NCBI GenBank assembly: GCA_037384225.1
Contig: JARROD010000091.1
Span: 1-23,101, forward strand
DNA: 23,101 bases
Direction of reading: 5' to 3'
Origin: JARROD01 sp037384225
Lineage (GTDB): Bacteria; Pseudomonadota; Gammaproteobacteria; Pseudomonadales; Cellvibrionaceae
Shown: piece by piece, positions 7,489 to 15,834 of the stretch
How the letters are laid out: every line of letters starts with the position of its first letter
Numbering within the stretch: position 1 is the first letter of the stretch
The notes under the pieces: model-generated
Told to the model about the DNA's origin: nothing
What the model saw: only the letters and a program-made list of their open reading frames with translations
Databases searched by the model: none
Program-made: the position numbers and the translations under genes

Positions 7489-10400
7489 TCACTCCGCGGA
7501 AGCCTCCCGGGGCTCAAAAAACCACAGTATATCCAGGGAGTTGAATTGTCCGCTGGCGGCTTCGATATAGAGATTGCGCCCCACTTTGTATCGCAGCGTC
7601 AGCGAATTGGCAGCATCAAAAACACCGAAGCCGTAGCGAACCAACACCTTCGGAGACAGGTAACCGCTCAACTGCATTGTCGGACCGGCGTCGCCGCTTT
7701 CCGTCGTCACTCTGAAGTTGTCTATACCCAGGGCGCGGGCGGTTTTATCGATAACGGTATCGCTGGTATTCAATCCCAGGGAAAGGGCCGCCTGGGCGGC
7801 CAGGTAATTGGAATCTTGGCTCACAGTCACCCCCGGTGGCTGACCGGTAAGCAAATAGTGAAGCTTTGCCTGTTGCGCCATCTCCGGTTGCGAAAAGAGA
7901 CTGATGGTCGGATTGCGGGCCGGCCCTGTGGCCCGCAACCCGACCACGGTCGTGTCGCTGTCCATTTCCCGCACGGCTTCCACCCGCAGTTGTGGATTGT
8001 CGATGTCGCCGACAAAAATCAGGTCCCCGTGTTGAATCGCCAGCGCCTGCCCGTAGGCGCGATAGCGTCCCTGCCGCAGGCGCACGACACCCTTGGCCCG
8101 CAACCCCTCGACCGCACTCTGCCTGACAGCCAAATGCCCGGTCAGTTTTGTGTCCAGGCCAAAACCCCGAAACACGACATCGTCACCCAGGTTTACGGTG
8201 ATATTACTGACCAATTCCGGCCCACGGGTCGATTCGCGTTCCCGCCCCAGAATGACGGTGTCCGGTGATGGACTCAGCGCCTGTGCCGGTAACTGTTTTA
8301 ATTTTATCCGTGCGCTCGGCACCTCGACTTTGCCCCCGAGTTGCATCTTCCTGGGCGTCAGCGACAACTTCAGCGACGGCGACAGGGTAATGTCTGAGTT
8401 TGCATCGGGCCGCAACTGCAATCGCTCGGCATTGAAAAACAATTCCCCTCCCCAGTCTTGACCGTTGCGGGACAGATTACCTTTCAAAGTCCCCGGTGCA
8501 GACGCAACGTTGAAATGCCCCTCCAGCTCAGCGGCACGGTCATCGAACTGAACCTTCATTTCGATATCTTCAAACGGCAGTGGCAGGTCTTCCAACTCGG
8601 CGCGGGCTTGGGTGACCTCAAGGCTACCGTTTAATTGTGGCTGGTCCCGTGCGCCTTTGAGACTCACCTTGGCATTGATAAGACCACTGAGAGATTGCAC
8701 CGGCGACGCCTTGATAAAGGGTTCCAGCAGCGAAAGCTGTGTGTTTTCGATGTCGAAAACTGCGTCGACCACATCCTGTTCCAGCTTCAGGTCGCCGTTG
8801 GCGCGGCCATAATCGCCAGCATCACCGAGCCAGTTCAGGACAGCGCGTTGTTTTTCCAGGTGCAGACTCCCCTCGAGACGCGACAGGGCAATAGCCAGAC
8901 GCCGTTGCCCGGAGCGCCAGTCTAGCCGCGTGTCCAGACTGCCGATTCTGGCATCCCCCACGGGCCTGCCGTCGACGATTCCCCCGAGCAGGGTAAAACC
9001 CCAGGTTCCCCGCGTCTCAATGGAATCCGGCAGCCAATCGGAAAACAGTTTCCAGGGCAGATTCGAGCCGCTCATAGACAGGCCTTTAACGGTATTTTCC
9101 GCCACCGAGACGGAGTCGTGGCTACACAGAGCAATGGCGTCGCTTTCGAAACAAAAAGGCTCTATTTTCGCCACTTGCTTGACACTGTCGTAGCCCAGCC
9201 CGATGCTTTCCCGCAGGCGCCAGGAACGCCCGGCAAACTGGCTGGAAAAAGACGGGCACTGGCCCCGCCAAATCCCGGCCGCCAGTTCCCCCCGGCAGCT
9301 AATGCGGCTGCTGTAACCCTGGGGATGGAGCCAGTTGATCCGCACCTGATGGGTGGCGGCCGTGCCGCTTGCACTGCCCATCAGGTCGCCCAGGGGCCGC
9401 GTTTGCAAGGCCAGTTTTTTCACGTCAAAATCGAGTTCACTACGCTGTTGACCGAGTTGTTCCAGCCGCAACAGGATCTCGCCGAAAGCGAAGCGGATAT
9501 CCCGGTCAACGCCCTGCCGGTACTGAAAATCGCGCGCCTCCAGCCGTGCATCGATATCGGGACGGCGCGGGTCACCCCTAAGGGTCACCCGGCCGCTCAA
9601 TGCGCCCCGCAACGACGGCCACAACTGCTGTGTGTCGGAAAAATCGAGCAATGCCTCCACAGCAGACCCGGCGTCGGCGCTCAGACTGCCGCTGGCGTGT
9701 AGCGAGTTTGCGCCCTGGTGCAACTGCAAATCCTGAACAATCAGACGCTGCTGTTGCCAGACTATGTTGCCCCGACCACTCAGCGGACTTTGCAGCACGG
9801 TGCCCCGCAATGTTTGCAATTGCATTTCGATACGGTCAAAAGAGTTTGACCAGTTCAGCCTGCCCTGCAACTGCAGATCGTTGTCTCCGACCCAGAACGG
9901 GCTGGTAAAACGCACGTCGAGATCTGTTTCCAGCGCCTGAAGCCTGCCTTTCAGGCCCAGTTCGGCATTCTGAAGCTGCCATTGCCGATCGCCCAACGTC
10001 ACGGCTTTGCGCAATTTGAGATTGGCGGCGAGGGGCAATTGCGGGGCCAGTGTAGACACCGCCAGATCCCCTCCCACTGACCAGGTACCACGGGTCTCCA
10101 GACCGATAACAAGTTTTTCCAAATCGCCGCCGAGGGTGGCGGCTATCCCACCTAAGGGGGATTGGGTATCACAGTCCAAACGGGCCCGCAGCGGATAAAA
10201 TTCCCGCAGTTGAATCTCTCCCCGGAGCCGGCCGCCCCGGCACCACAGGTGATCGAAAGCCGCTTGCGTCACACCGATACGGTGGCCTTGCCAACGGCCT
10301 TTGAGCGTGAGGTCGCGCAGAGACAGACGTTCCTGTTGCGCGTGGATCACAGTCAACGACTGTAATCGCAGCTGGCTGACAGAGAGCGGTAGCGGCAGTT

Positions 10401-10776
10401 CCACCGCCGCCAGGCGCACCGGTTTGTCGGCGTCAACCGGCGCCCGCTGCGATGCCGAGGTGGCTATCTCCAGGGCCCGCGCCGACACCCGTTTCACACA
10501 AATTGTCAGGCGCCACAAGCAGCTCGGTACAATGTTAAGCTCCGCATCGGTGAGCCTCACGCGGGTTGCACTGTTTCGGTATTCGAGATTGAACCGCAAT
10601 CCCTCTATCAGATTGCCCGACACCGGTGTCACGTTCAGCTCGGGAATCCATTGTCCAAGCCGGTCGAGCCAATAGCGATTGACAGCCGCAGAATGTAACG
10701 CGCCGTAAGCGATAAGGTGAATCAACAGGGCGACCAGGATAAGCGCCTTGAGTAGATTTTTTAGCAGCGTTTTCAA
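7489..10776 (-). CDS. tamB: TamB, inner-membrane AsmA-like translocation and assembly module subunit
   Basis: A 1095-residue protein with a single N-terminal membrane anchor (about residues 7-29) followed by a very long beta-rich periplasmic region and the conserved C-terminal TamB/DUF490 domain (from about residue 760; for example GRYRAYGQALAIQHGDLIFV, DNPQLRVEA and ending SLDILWFFEPRE). TamB forms a hydrophobic groove spanning the periplasm and works with TamA in assembling some outer-membrane proteins and, in current models, moving phospholipids to the outer membrane. The start is TTG at 10776: GAGGA lies just upstream, and the only nearby ATG is immediately followed by a stop. tamA is 34 bp upstream, so the two form an operon. 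The length is close to but slightly shorter than E. coli TamB (1259). Confidence 0.95.
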   Translation of the reverse strand: MKTLLKNLLKALILVALLIHLIAYGALHSAAVNRYWLDRLGQWIPELNVTPVSGNLIEGLRFNLEYRNSATRVRLTDAELNIVPSCLWRLTICVKRVSARALEIATSASQRAPVDADKPVRLAAVELPLPLSVSQLRLQSLTVIHAQQERLSLRDLTLKGRWQGHRIGVTQAAFDHLWCRGGRLRGEIQLREFYPLRARLDCDTQSPLGGIAATLGGDLEKLVIGLETRGTWSVGGDLAVSTLAPQLPLAANLKLRKAVTLGDRQWQLQNAELGLKGRLQALETDLDVRFTSPFWVGDNDLQLQGRLNWSNSFDRIEMQLQTLRGTVLQSPLSGRGNIVWQQQRLIVQDLQLHQGANSLHASGSLSADAGSAVEALLDFSDTQQLWPSLRGALSGRVTLRGDPRRPDIDARLEARDFQYRQGVDRDIRFAFGEILLRLEQLGQQRSELDFDVKKLALQTRPLGDLMGSASGTAATHQVRINWLHPQGYSSRISCRGELAAGIWRGQCPSFSSQFAGRSWRLRESIGLGYDSVKQVAKIEPFCFESDAIALCSHDSVSVAENTVKGLSMSGSNLPWKLFSDWLPDSIETRGTWGFTLLGGIVDGRPVGDARIGSLDTRLDWRSGQRRLAIALSRLEGSLHLEKQRAVLNWLGDAGDYGRANGDLKLEQDVVDAVFDIENTQLSLLEPFIKASPVQSLSGLINAKVSLKGARDQPQLNGSLEVTQARAELEDLPLPFEDIEMKVQFDDRAAELEGHFNVASAPGTLKGNLSRNGQDWGGELFFNAERLQLRPDANSDITLSPSLKLSLTPRKMQLGGKVEVPSARIKLKQLPAQALSPSPDTVILGRERESTRGPELVSNITVNLGDDVVFRGFGLDTKLTGHLAVRQSAVEGLRAKGVVRLRQGRYRAYGQALAIQHGDLIFVGDIDNPQLRVEAVREMDSDTTVVGLRATGPARNPTISLFSQPEMAQQAKLHYLLTGQPPGVTVSQDSNYLAAQAALSLGLNTSDTVIDKTARALGIDNFRVTTESGDAGPTMQLSGYLSPKVLVRYGFGVFDAANSLTLRYKVGRNLYIEAASGQFNSLDILWFFEPREASAE

Positions 10777-10810
10777 AGCGTCCTCTTAACGCATGACGAA
10801 AACCAACCGA

Positions 10811-12545
10811 TTACAAAGGCAGTCCCATATAAATATGCAAACGCGGCGAGTCACCGCGATCGCGGGCCAGCGGCTGGGCAATGTCCAAAGCCACCACGCC
10901 GATGGGCGAAAGCCAACGCAGACCGATTCCCACGCTTGAGTGAAACGGCTCGTCACCGTGACTGTAAGCCCTACCGCTGTCGGTAAACAGTGCCCACTGC
11001 CAGGAGGGCAGCCAGCGACGACGGTATTCCAGGCTGGCAACATTCAGATACTGCCCACCGATCAATTCACCGGCACTGTCCTGCGGCGACAGGGTTTCAA
11101 AATCAAACCCCCTTACAGTTTGATCTCCGCCAGTGAAAAAACGCCTCGAAGACGGCACCTGGAGAAAATCGCCGCTGAAAATAGCACCGCCTTCCATCCG
11201 GGCGATAAACTGATTATTTTCGGACCATTGGTTGAGGTAACGCAGCCCGCCGGAGAAGCGCACAAAATCCGTATCCGACCCTATGGCGGTGCTGCTTGCC
11301 TGAACGCCGAACCAGAGTTTATATCCCCAATAATGGGGCTCTGAAGCCTCCCCGTTGGCCTGCGTACGCGTCCAGTTGCTGCTCGGGACCAGGTAGGTTA
11401 CGGTCTGTTCCGGTTCCAATCCCTGACGGAATTTTTCCTGTTCCAGATTCAGGTGGTAACTGTATTGCCACTTTTCCGACTCCAGATTGTGGTAGGCCAG
11501 ACCCGTGGTAAGTATGTCAGTTTTGGTATCCTCATGTTTTTTTGCTGGTAGCCGCTCTGCCAGGACNNNNNNNNNNNNNNNNNNNTTCCAGCGGGTTGTG
11601 CCAGGGTATCCGGTACTGTAGCGAAAGTTCTTTGCTTATCCCCGACGCTTCCAGGTTGACCTCCACACTGTCGCCGCGGCGGTTTACCCGTGGTCGCTGC
11701 CAACTGAAGCTCAGGCGCGGCCCGGTGTCCGTACCAAACCCGGCGCCGGTGGAGTAGCGGTAGGAAGGTGCATCTTTTAACTCAATATCAAGTTTTACCT
11801 GGTTGGGGGGCTGCGGTTGTGTGTCAATATCCACAGAAGAAAAATAACCGCTGTTCAACAGCAGGTTGTAAGCCTGCCCGATTTTATCCACGGTGTAGTC
11901 ATCCCCAGGCGACAGTTTTACCATCTTTTGCAACAACTGTGGGGATAGATCACTGCCGGTATAATCGATGGCGGCGATCCGATAGCGTTCACCGCTGGAC
12001 AGCAGCAGGGAAACATCGGCCCGGAGCCGGGACAGGTCGATGCGCAGCCGGTGTTGAATCAGGGTGGCGTCGATATAACCGTTTCTTTGTGCCAGGGATA
12101 AAAATTCGCGCTTAAAATTCTCATAGACACCATGGTTGATCGGCGTGCCCGGCGCAAACGGATGCCGGGATATAAACTCGGCGAACTCGGAGTCCGTGAG
12201 ATCACCTCCGTCGACAATGCGTATCTCCACATCCCCCCAGGTGACAACCTCACCGGGAGTAATACGCAGAGTCAATTCACCCTCGTCGTGTTGATATTCC
12301 ACGGTGGCATTATAATACCCCAGCGCCTGCAAGGCTTGAGTTACCGGCCGCTGCAAGCGCTTCTGCAAGCGTTCTTTATCCTCCAGGGGCAATGTCTCCA
12401 GGCGCGAGAGATGCAGCCGCAGATTTTCCTCAACCGCTTTATTCACACCGGTAATTTCGATGTTTTGAGCCGGGTGGGCCCCGGAGTGCCAAACCGCCAG
12501 CAGCCAAAAAACAAACCACCGGGCGGCGAATAAAGTTCTCAACAT
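10811..12545 (-). CDS. tamA: TamA, Omp85-family outer-membrane protein (interrupted by assembly gap and frameshift)
   Basis: N-terminal part: the ATG at 12545 with GGAAA upstream was preferred over an in-frame GTG at 12560. A signal peptide (cut near AHPAQ) is followed by about three POTRA-type repeats (residues ~25-250), then the start of the barrel (RYSTGAGFGTDTGPRLSFSW) up to YRIPWHNPLE, where 19 N begin. The C-terminal part (10811-11566) is clearly the Omp85 barrel, with RRFFTGGDQTVRGFDFETLS containing the conserved RGF-type motif and ending YMGLPL. The parts are in different frames. Just after the gap a third frame reads SWQSGYQQK, a typical TamA stretch, then switches to HEDTKTDILTTGLAYHNLES through a run of seven A. 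So the gap size is unlikely to be exact, and the A-run is probably miscalled. Intact TamA would be about 575-580 residues and pairs with TamB. Confidence 0.85.
11567..11585. other. Assembly gap (19 N) inside tamA
   Basis: Nineteen unresolved bases. The reading frame upstream and the TamA-like frame directly downstream do not agree across 19 bases, so the true gap length is probably different. Confidence 0.99.
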
Positions 12546-12722
12546 TTCAGCGTTTTCCACGAGCCGTTTAATTCATCATTTTGGAGGTGCCGACCTGGCT
12601 TGCCCGGAAAATTCGCGCCATGTCGTCGGCGCATAAATCCTCCCACCCCTGTGCGCTGCTTTCACTTCCCAATGGCTGCAGTATAACTCTGGGTTCAGAG
12701 ATACATAAACCAGCCCGACCCT

Positions 12723-12743
12723 ATACCCAAAACGTTTGGGGTT
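12723..12743. repeat. TATACCCAAA-type palindrome, copy 1
   Basis: CCCAAA (12726-12731) and TTTGGG (12735-12740) form a perfect 6-bp inverted repeat around ACG, flanked on the left by TATA. It matches the core of the motif at 14993-15022. Confidence 0.6.
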
Positions 12744-12800
12744 TAGGCACACTTTTTTGACAAGATGGCAAAATACGGATGAGACTGTCAGAAGAAGATA

Positions 12801-12915
12801 GGCCTCGTTCATCGTTTCGCCCGATGTTAGGTCAGAGGAGAAGCAGTCTCTCTGACCGGATCGATTGGCACCTATTAATGGACGAAACGTAATGGACGAA
12901 AAGACGAACGAGGCC
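12801..12915. repeat. Inverted-repeat element with shared motif, copy 2
   Basis: Arms 12801-12819 (GGCCTCGTTCATCGTTTCG) and 12897-12915 are inverted repeats with 17/19 matches. Inside, 12807-12840 matches 117-150 with 28/34 identity, and GTCAGAG (12831-12837) can pair with CTCTGAC (12849-12855). Near the right arm the short unit ATGGACGAAA occurs twice (12879-12888 and 12893-12902). The element looks like a non-coding mobile or structured repeat. Confidence 0.7.
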
Positions 12916-12992
12916 AGAAACTAAATAACGGGCAGAAGTAACTAATTTTGAAAAGCTAATGAAGTAGAACCGCAACCAATAACGCGTGATCA

Positions 12993-13019
12993 CCGCCGCC
13001 TGTCGCTGTCAGGCAGCGG
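12993..13019. terminator. GC-rich hairpin downstream of the deacylase gene
   Basis: CCGCCGCCTG (12993-13002) pairs with CAGGCAGCGG (13010-13019), 9 of 10 positions, loop of 7. It lies 24 bp past the end of the - strand gene, where a terminator would be expected, but no T-run follows on the - strand, so it may only be an mRNA-stabilising or attenuating stem. Confidence 0.35.
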
Positions 13020-13042
13020 GACTATCTGTTGCCTCCACGGCG

Positions 13043-13546
13043 TCAGTGCATATGCTGATAATACTCAATGGTTTCAGGCGTACACCCGATGGTGGCGTGA
13101 TCCGAGCTCTCCATCAAGGTGATAAACTGGTCGTGGCCGATATGAATCAGATGCCGGTGGTCACCGGCTTCAAAATAGATTTCATCGGCGTGTCGCAGCG
13201 AGTTATCCCACACTACTTTCAATCCATAAGCCTGCCCCAGGGGAGGCACCGCGCCGGTTTCGCAATCGGGAAACAACGTTCTCAACTCATCCTCGGTTGC
13301 CAGCCGGTAATGGCCGTTGTAATCGCGATCAATCCAGTTCATCACCAAAATATGAGAAGCCGGCAACACACACATCAAATAGCGGTCCTGATCTTTGACA
13401 ATTACCGCTTTAGCCAGTTGTGACGGTGTCACATGGGCGCTGTGAGCGGTCTGCATTGAGGTAGTGGAGTGCGGGTGCTCAAGCACATCGAATGGCACGT
13501 GACTTTGAGATAAAAATGACTCAACTGCTGGAGATAGTCTCATCAT
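13043..13546 (-). CDS. YbaK/ProRS-associated (aminoacyl-tRNA deacylase) domain protein
   Basis: A 167-residue cytosolic protein consisting of one YbaK/EbsC-type editing domain. The pattern FLSQSHVPFDVLEHPHSTTS, then SQLAKAVIVKDQDRYLMCVL, then the late FEAGDHRHLIHIGHDQF is typical. Lys46 in the LAKAV motif occupies the position of the lysine essential in YbaK-type deacylases. Members hydrolyse mischarged aminoacyl-tRNAs such as Cys-tRNA(Pro) or Ala-tRNA(Pro); the substrate of this one is not predictable. GAGGAG five bases upstream of the first of two consecutive ATG codons fixes the start at 13546. It follows the cyclic-nucleotide-domain gene by 134 bp and may have its own promoter. Confidence 0.88.
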   Translation of the reverse strand: MMRLSPAVESFLSQSHVPFDVLEHPHSTTSMQTAHSAHVTPSQLAKAVIVKDQDRYLMCVLPASHILVMNWIDRDYNGHYRLATEDELRTLFPDCETGAVPPLGQAYGLKVVWDNSLRHADEIYFEAGDHRHLIHIGHDQFITLMESSDHATIGCTPETIEYYQHMH

Positions 13547-13680
13547 ACTAACTCCTCTTAAGGATGTTATACAACAAATTATAGTCGACTGCGTTTTACA
13601 AAAATCGGTTATTCATTGTTTGTTAAGACTATTTTTTTCTAATAGAGCAACGGCTTTACACAGAAACCTTTTTAGGGAAT

Positions 13681-14277
13681 CTATCTGCGATCAGGCGTGT
13701 GCGTCGACATGTGAGAGGTGTGCACCTCCGGAACCAGTACATCGGGCGCAACGTCGTCCAACAATTCCGGGGTAACCTGCTCCAGCGCCGGATGTTGCAG
13801 ACAGCGCTGCAACAGTTCATCGGTCCGGTGCAGGCGTCGGCTGGCCTCGCGGGCAATATTCAATACCAGCAGTCCGAACAGTTCCTTATCCGTGTCAAAA
13901 ATTGACATCAACGACTCTTTGGACAGCACCATCAACTCGGAATCGACTACCGCCACCGTGGTGGCGGAGTGAGCCTGGATACCGATCAACGAGGTTTCCC
14001 CGAAGCAGGCCCCGGGCAAAAACTCGATTTTCGACAGCGGGTGGTGGGCGTAATCAAATACCAAGCGCACGGCGCCGGAGAGGACTATGTAAATATACGA
14101 TGGCTTATCACCCTGTTTAAAGATAATTTGTTGCGCTTTATAGCTGACCTTCTTTAGGTGTTTAAAAACGGTGTAAAGCTGCAGTTCGGACAAGCCTCCA
14201 AACAGTGAGATTTTGTCCATAATCTCCAATGCCCGATCCACCTCCATCAGGGGATCACGGGGAACTTGCTCTGTCAT
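13681..14277 (-). CDS. Stand-alone cyclic-nucleotide-binding-domain protein, no DNA-binding domain
   Basis: A 198-residue cytosolic protein. Residues ~22-145 form a Crp-type sensor domain: ISLFGGLSELQLYTVFKHLK, then IIFKQGDKPSYIYIVLSGAVRLVF, then the phosphate-binding cassette GACFGETSLIGIQAHSATTV. In the cassette the Arg that normally holds the cyclic phosphate is His. A helix resembling the Crp dimerisation helix follows, but the winged-helix HTH is absent; the last ~45 residues are Pro/His/Asp-rich. Only two cysteines are present, so it is not an FNR-type oxygen sensor. AGGAGG lies four bases before the ATG. It probably binds a ligand or partner protein rather than DNA. Relatives occur as regulatory subunits or in signal-transduction proteins; the partner is unknown. 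Confidence 0.85.
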   Translation of the reverse strand: MTEQVPRDPLMEVDRALEIMDKISLFGGLSELQLYTVFKHLKKVSYKAQQIIFKQGDKPSYIYIVLSGAVRLVFDYAHHPLSKIEFLPGACFGETSLIGIQAHSATTVAVVDSELMVLSKESLMSIFDTDKELFGLLVLNIAREASRRLHRTDELLQRCLQHPALEQVTPELLDDVAPDVLVPEVHTSHMSTHTPDRR

Positions 14278-14399
14278 AGTGCCTCCTGCTCTGTAGTGCT
14301 CTCTACTTACAACATCAGTTAACTACACCCGATATCTACACTTCAATAGCTACATCGGAACGACTAGTTGAACAACAGACTTCTTCTACACCTATGGCA

Positions 14400-14448
14400 A
14401 TATACCCCTAGTGCCTAACTCATAGCTATTGGTATGCTTTGGGTATAT
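14400..14448. repeat. TATACCC palindrome, copy 2
   Basis: ATATACCC (14400-14407) and GGGTATAT (14441-14448) form a perfect 8-bp inverted repeat. The right half extends to GCTTTGGGTATAT (14436-14448), identical in reverse complement to 15835-15847. It lies between the cyclic-nucleotide-domain gene and the His-rich gene. Confidence 0.65.
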
Positions 14449-14472
14449 CACAGTCTAAAGTACAATCGATTA

Positions 14473-14529
14473 CAGCTTCAACCAAAGCTGCAAAATGGTG
14501 GTAAAGTTCCGTGAATGACCATTTTGCAG
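14473..14529. terminator. Overlapping inverted repeats downstream of the His-rich gene
   Basis: CTGCAAAATGGT (14488-14499) pairs perfectly with ACCATTTTGCAG (14518-14529), loop of 18. CAGCTT (14473-14478) pairs with AAGCTG (14485-14490) and shares CTG with the first stem, so only one can form at a time. The position, just past the stop of the - strand His-rich gene, suits a terminator or attenuator, but the following T-tract is weak. Confidence 0.45.
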
Positions 14530-14549
14530 TCAGCTGCGGAGTTGAGTGA

Positions 14550-14882
14550 TCAGTGCCATCCCCTGTGAATGCAGTCTCGACTGTGGCGGTGACCGCGAAA
14601 TCCCCGAAATCCGTGCCGGTTGCTTCTCCATTGGTGGCTCCCGTAATCCCAGAAAAATCCATTGCGATGGCCATATCTCCAGCGATTACCACGGTGGTGA
14701 TCCCAGTGGCGATCCCGGTGCTGAAAATCGCGAAAACGGTGATGGTTACCATGGCGGTGGTGGTCGATATGATGCTCTTTGTGGCCCCGCCTATCGTGTC
14801 CCTGATAATGGTCTCCCCCACCGTGCGCGTAGGCGCCTGCTGCCATAACCAGTGCAAACAATGCAATCAGTAACTTTTTCAT
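14550..14882 (-). CDS. Small secreted histidine-rich protein
   Basis: A 110-residue protein with a clear signal peptide (residues 1-19, cut after AYA). The mature part of about 91 residues holds some 22 histidines, often as HH or HxH (KEHHIDHHRHGNHHRF), with Arg, Trp and Gly and a single Cys near the end. This composition suggests periplasmic binding of a metal ion such as copper, nickel or zinc. AAGGGG lies about 8 nt upstream of the ATG. It sits beside a His-tailed TauE/SafE-type membrane protein and the copper-dependent oxidase assembly genes, which makes a copper role attractive but unproven. The opposite strand also has a long open frame, but it lacks a signal, a ribosome site and sensible composition. 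I know no characterised homologue. Confidence 0.75.
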   Translation of the reverse strand: MKKLLIALFALVMAAGAYAHGGGDHYQGHDRRGHKEHHIDHHRHGNHHRFRDFQHRDRHWDHHRGNRWRYGHRNGFFWDYGSHQWRSNRHGFRGFRGHRHSRDCIHRGWH

Positions 14883-14992
14883 AGCGAACCCCTTGCCTGT
14901 CCAGATCTCTGTATGTAGCCGCTATCTTATAATCTATAAACTGAACTGCACCTGAACTGTTTTTTCCCACAATCAATTTTGTGTTTTCGCGC

Positions 14993-15022
14993 TATACCCA
15001 AATCTCAAACGCTTTGGGTATA
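14993..15022. repeat. TATACCCAAA/TTTGGGTATA palindrome, copy 3 (best copy)
   Basis: TATACCCAAA (14993-15002) and TTTGGGTATA (15013-15022) form a perfect 10-bp inverted repeat with a 10-nt loop. It lies between the His-rich gene and the TauE/SafE-type gene and could end transcription of the latter, although no T-run follows. Confidence 0.85.
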
Positions 15023-15077
15023 TTCTTGTAATAGCCTTGGCGATAAAAATAGTTGCACCGCAAAGCGTGAACCGCTT

Positions 15078-15815
15078 TTATTTTTCAGAAGAACCTGAGT
15101 GATGGTGATGTGGGGAACCAGGCTCTGTCTCCGCGTCACCGCCGTGGCCGAAATGGAATCCGGCGGCGGCGATCGTCCAGACACCAAAGCCGATAATAGC
15201 CAGTGCAAACAGCGTCCGCAGTTGACGACGCTGAATAACCGACTTAAGCCGCTGGGCGAAAATACCACTGGCGAGAACGGCCGGCAAGGTCCCCAGCCCG
15301 AAGGCGAGCATGGTGGCCCCCGCCTCGAAGGGGGTGGCAGTGGCGGTGGCATAGGCAAGCGCGCTGTAGACGAGTCCGCAGGGCAACCAACCCCAAACCG
15401 CCCCCAACAGCAAGGCCCGGGGTGCCGAGGTAACAGGCATCAGCCTCTGTCCCAGCGGTTGCAGATGGCGCCAGAGTGAGTGTCCGGCACGCTCCAGATA
15501 GGAAAGCCCCCGCCACCAATCGGCGAGATAAAAACCCATGCAGATAAGCAGCACGCCAGCCAACAACCGTAACACACTCATCCCGTGCCCGCCGCTCACC
15601 ACGCCTCCCAGGGCGCCAAGCAGAGCCCCCATTAACGTGTAGGTAGTGATACGCCCGAGGTTATAACTCAACAACAGCGCAAGACGCGCGCCGCGGCTCG
15701 CTTCAGGTACAGCGAATGACAGTGCCCCCATAATGCCACCACACATACCGATACAGTGTGCACCCCCGAAAAAACCCAAACCAAACGCGGTGGTGTAAGC
15801 GAGCAGGTTTTCCAT
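15078..15815 (-). CDS. TauE/SafE-type membrane protein linked to cbb3 oxidase assembly
   Basis: A 245-residue inner-membrane protein with about six hydrophobic segments. The first carries GAHCIGMCGGIMG (residues 18-30), with His20, Cys21 and Cys25, the hallmark of the sulfite-exporter/DsbD-like subgroup annotated downstream of ccoS in many gammaproteobacteria. A second conserved WLPCGLVYSAL motif lies near residue 145. The cytosolic or periplasmic tail is His-rich (HFGHGGDAETEPGSPHHHH). The metal-like motifs and the operon position suggest handling of copper or of a reductant for cbb3 oxidase maturation; the activity of this subgroup is not settled. It lies 63 bp after ccoS and is probably part of the same transcript, although a TATACCC-type half palindrome lies between them. 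The start has only a weak GGA ribosome site. Confidence 0.88.
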   Translation of the reverse strand: MENLLAYTTAFGLGFFGGAHCIGMCGGIMGALSFAVPEASRGARLALLLSYNLGRITTYTLMGALLGALGGVVSGGHGMSVLRLLAGVLLICMGFYLADWWRGLSYLERAGHSLWRHLQPLGQRLMPVTSAPRALLLGAVWGWLPCGLVYSALAYATATATPFEAGATMLAFGLGTLPAVLASGIFAQRLKSVIQRRQLRTLFALAIIGFGVWTIAAAGFHFGHGGDAETEPGSPHHHHSGSSEK

Positions 15816-15834
15816 TTAATAATCCGTCTAACTG

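Larger units (their letters stand above)
12546..13042. other. 497-bp gene-free region upstream of tamA and downstream of the deacylase gene
   Basis: This stretch should contain the tamA promoter. It holds the palindrome at 12723-12743, the inverted-repeat element at 12801-12915 with the motif shared with position 117, and a GC-rich hairpin at 12993-13019. A 78-codon open frame (12576-12812, - strand) crosses two of these elements and looks like chance. I see no RNA gene I can name. Confidence 0.6.

Noticed and set aside
7546..8268. 240-codon + strand open frame opposite tamB
   Set aside because: tamB on the other strand is fully conserved to its C-terminus; this frame is antisense and has no recognisable domain.
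12576..12812. 78-codon - strand open frame upstream of tamA
   Set aside because: It crosses the palindrome and the start of the inverted-repeat element, has no recognisable domain and no good ribosome site.
14553..14873. 106-codon + strand open frame opposite the His-rich gene
   Set aside because: It is the shadow of CAC/CAT-rich codons. It lacks a ribosome site and signal, while the - strand reading has a clean signal peptide and ribosome site.
15013..15022. TTTGGGTATA as an FNR or Crp site
   Set aside because: The palindrome does not match TTGAT-N4-ATCAA or TGTGA-N6-TCACA.
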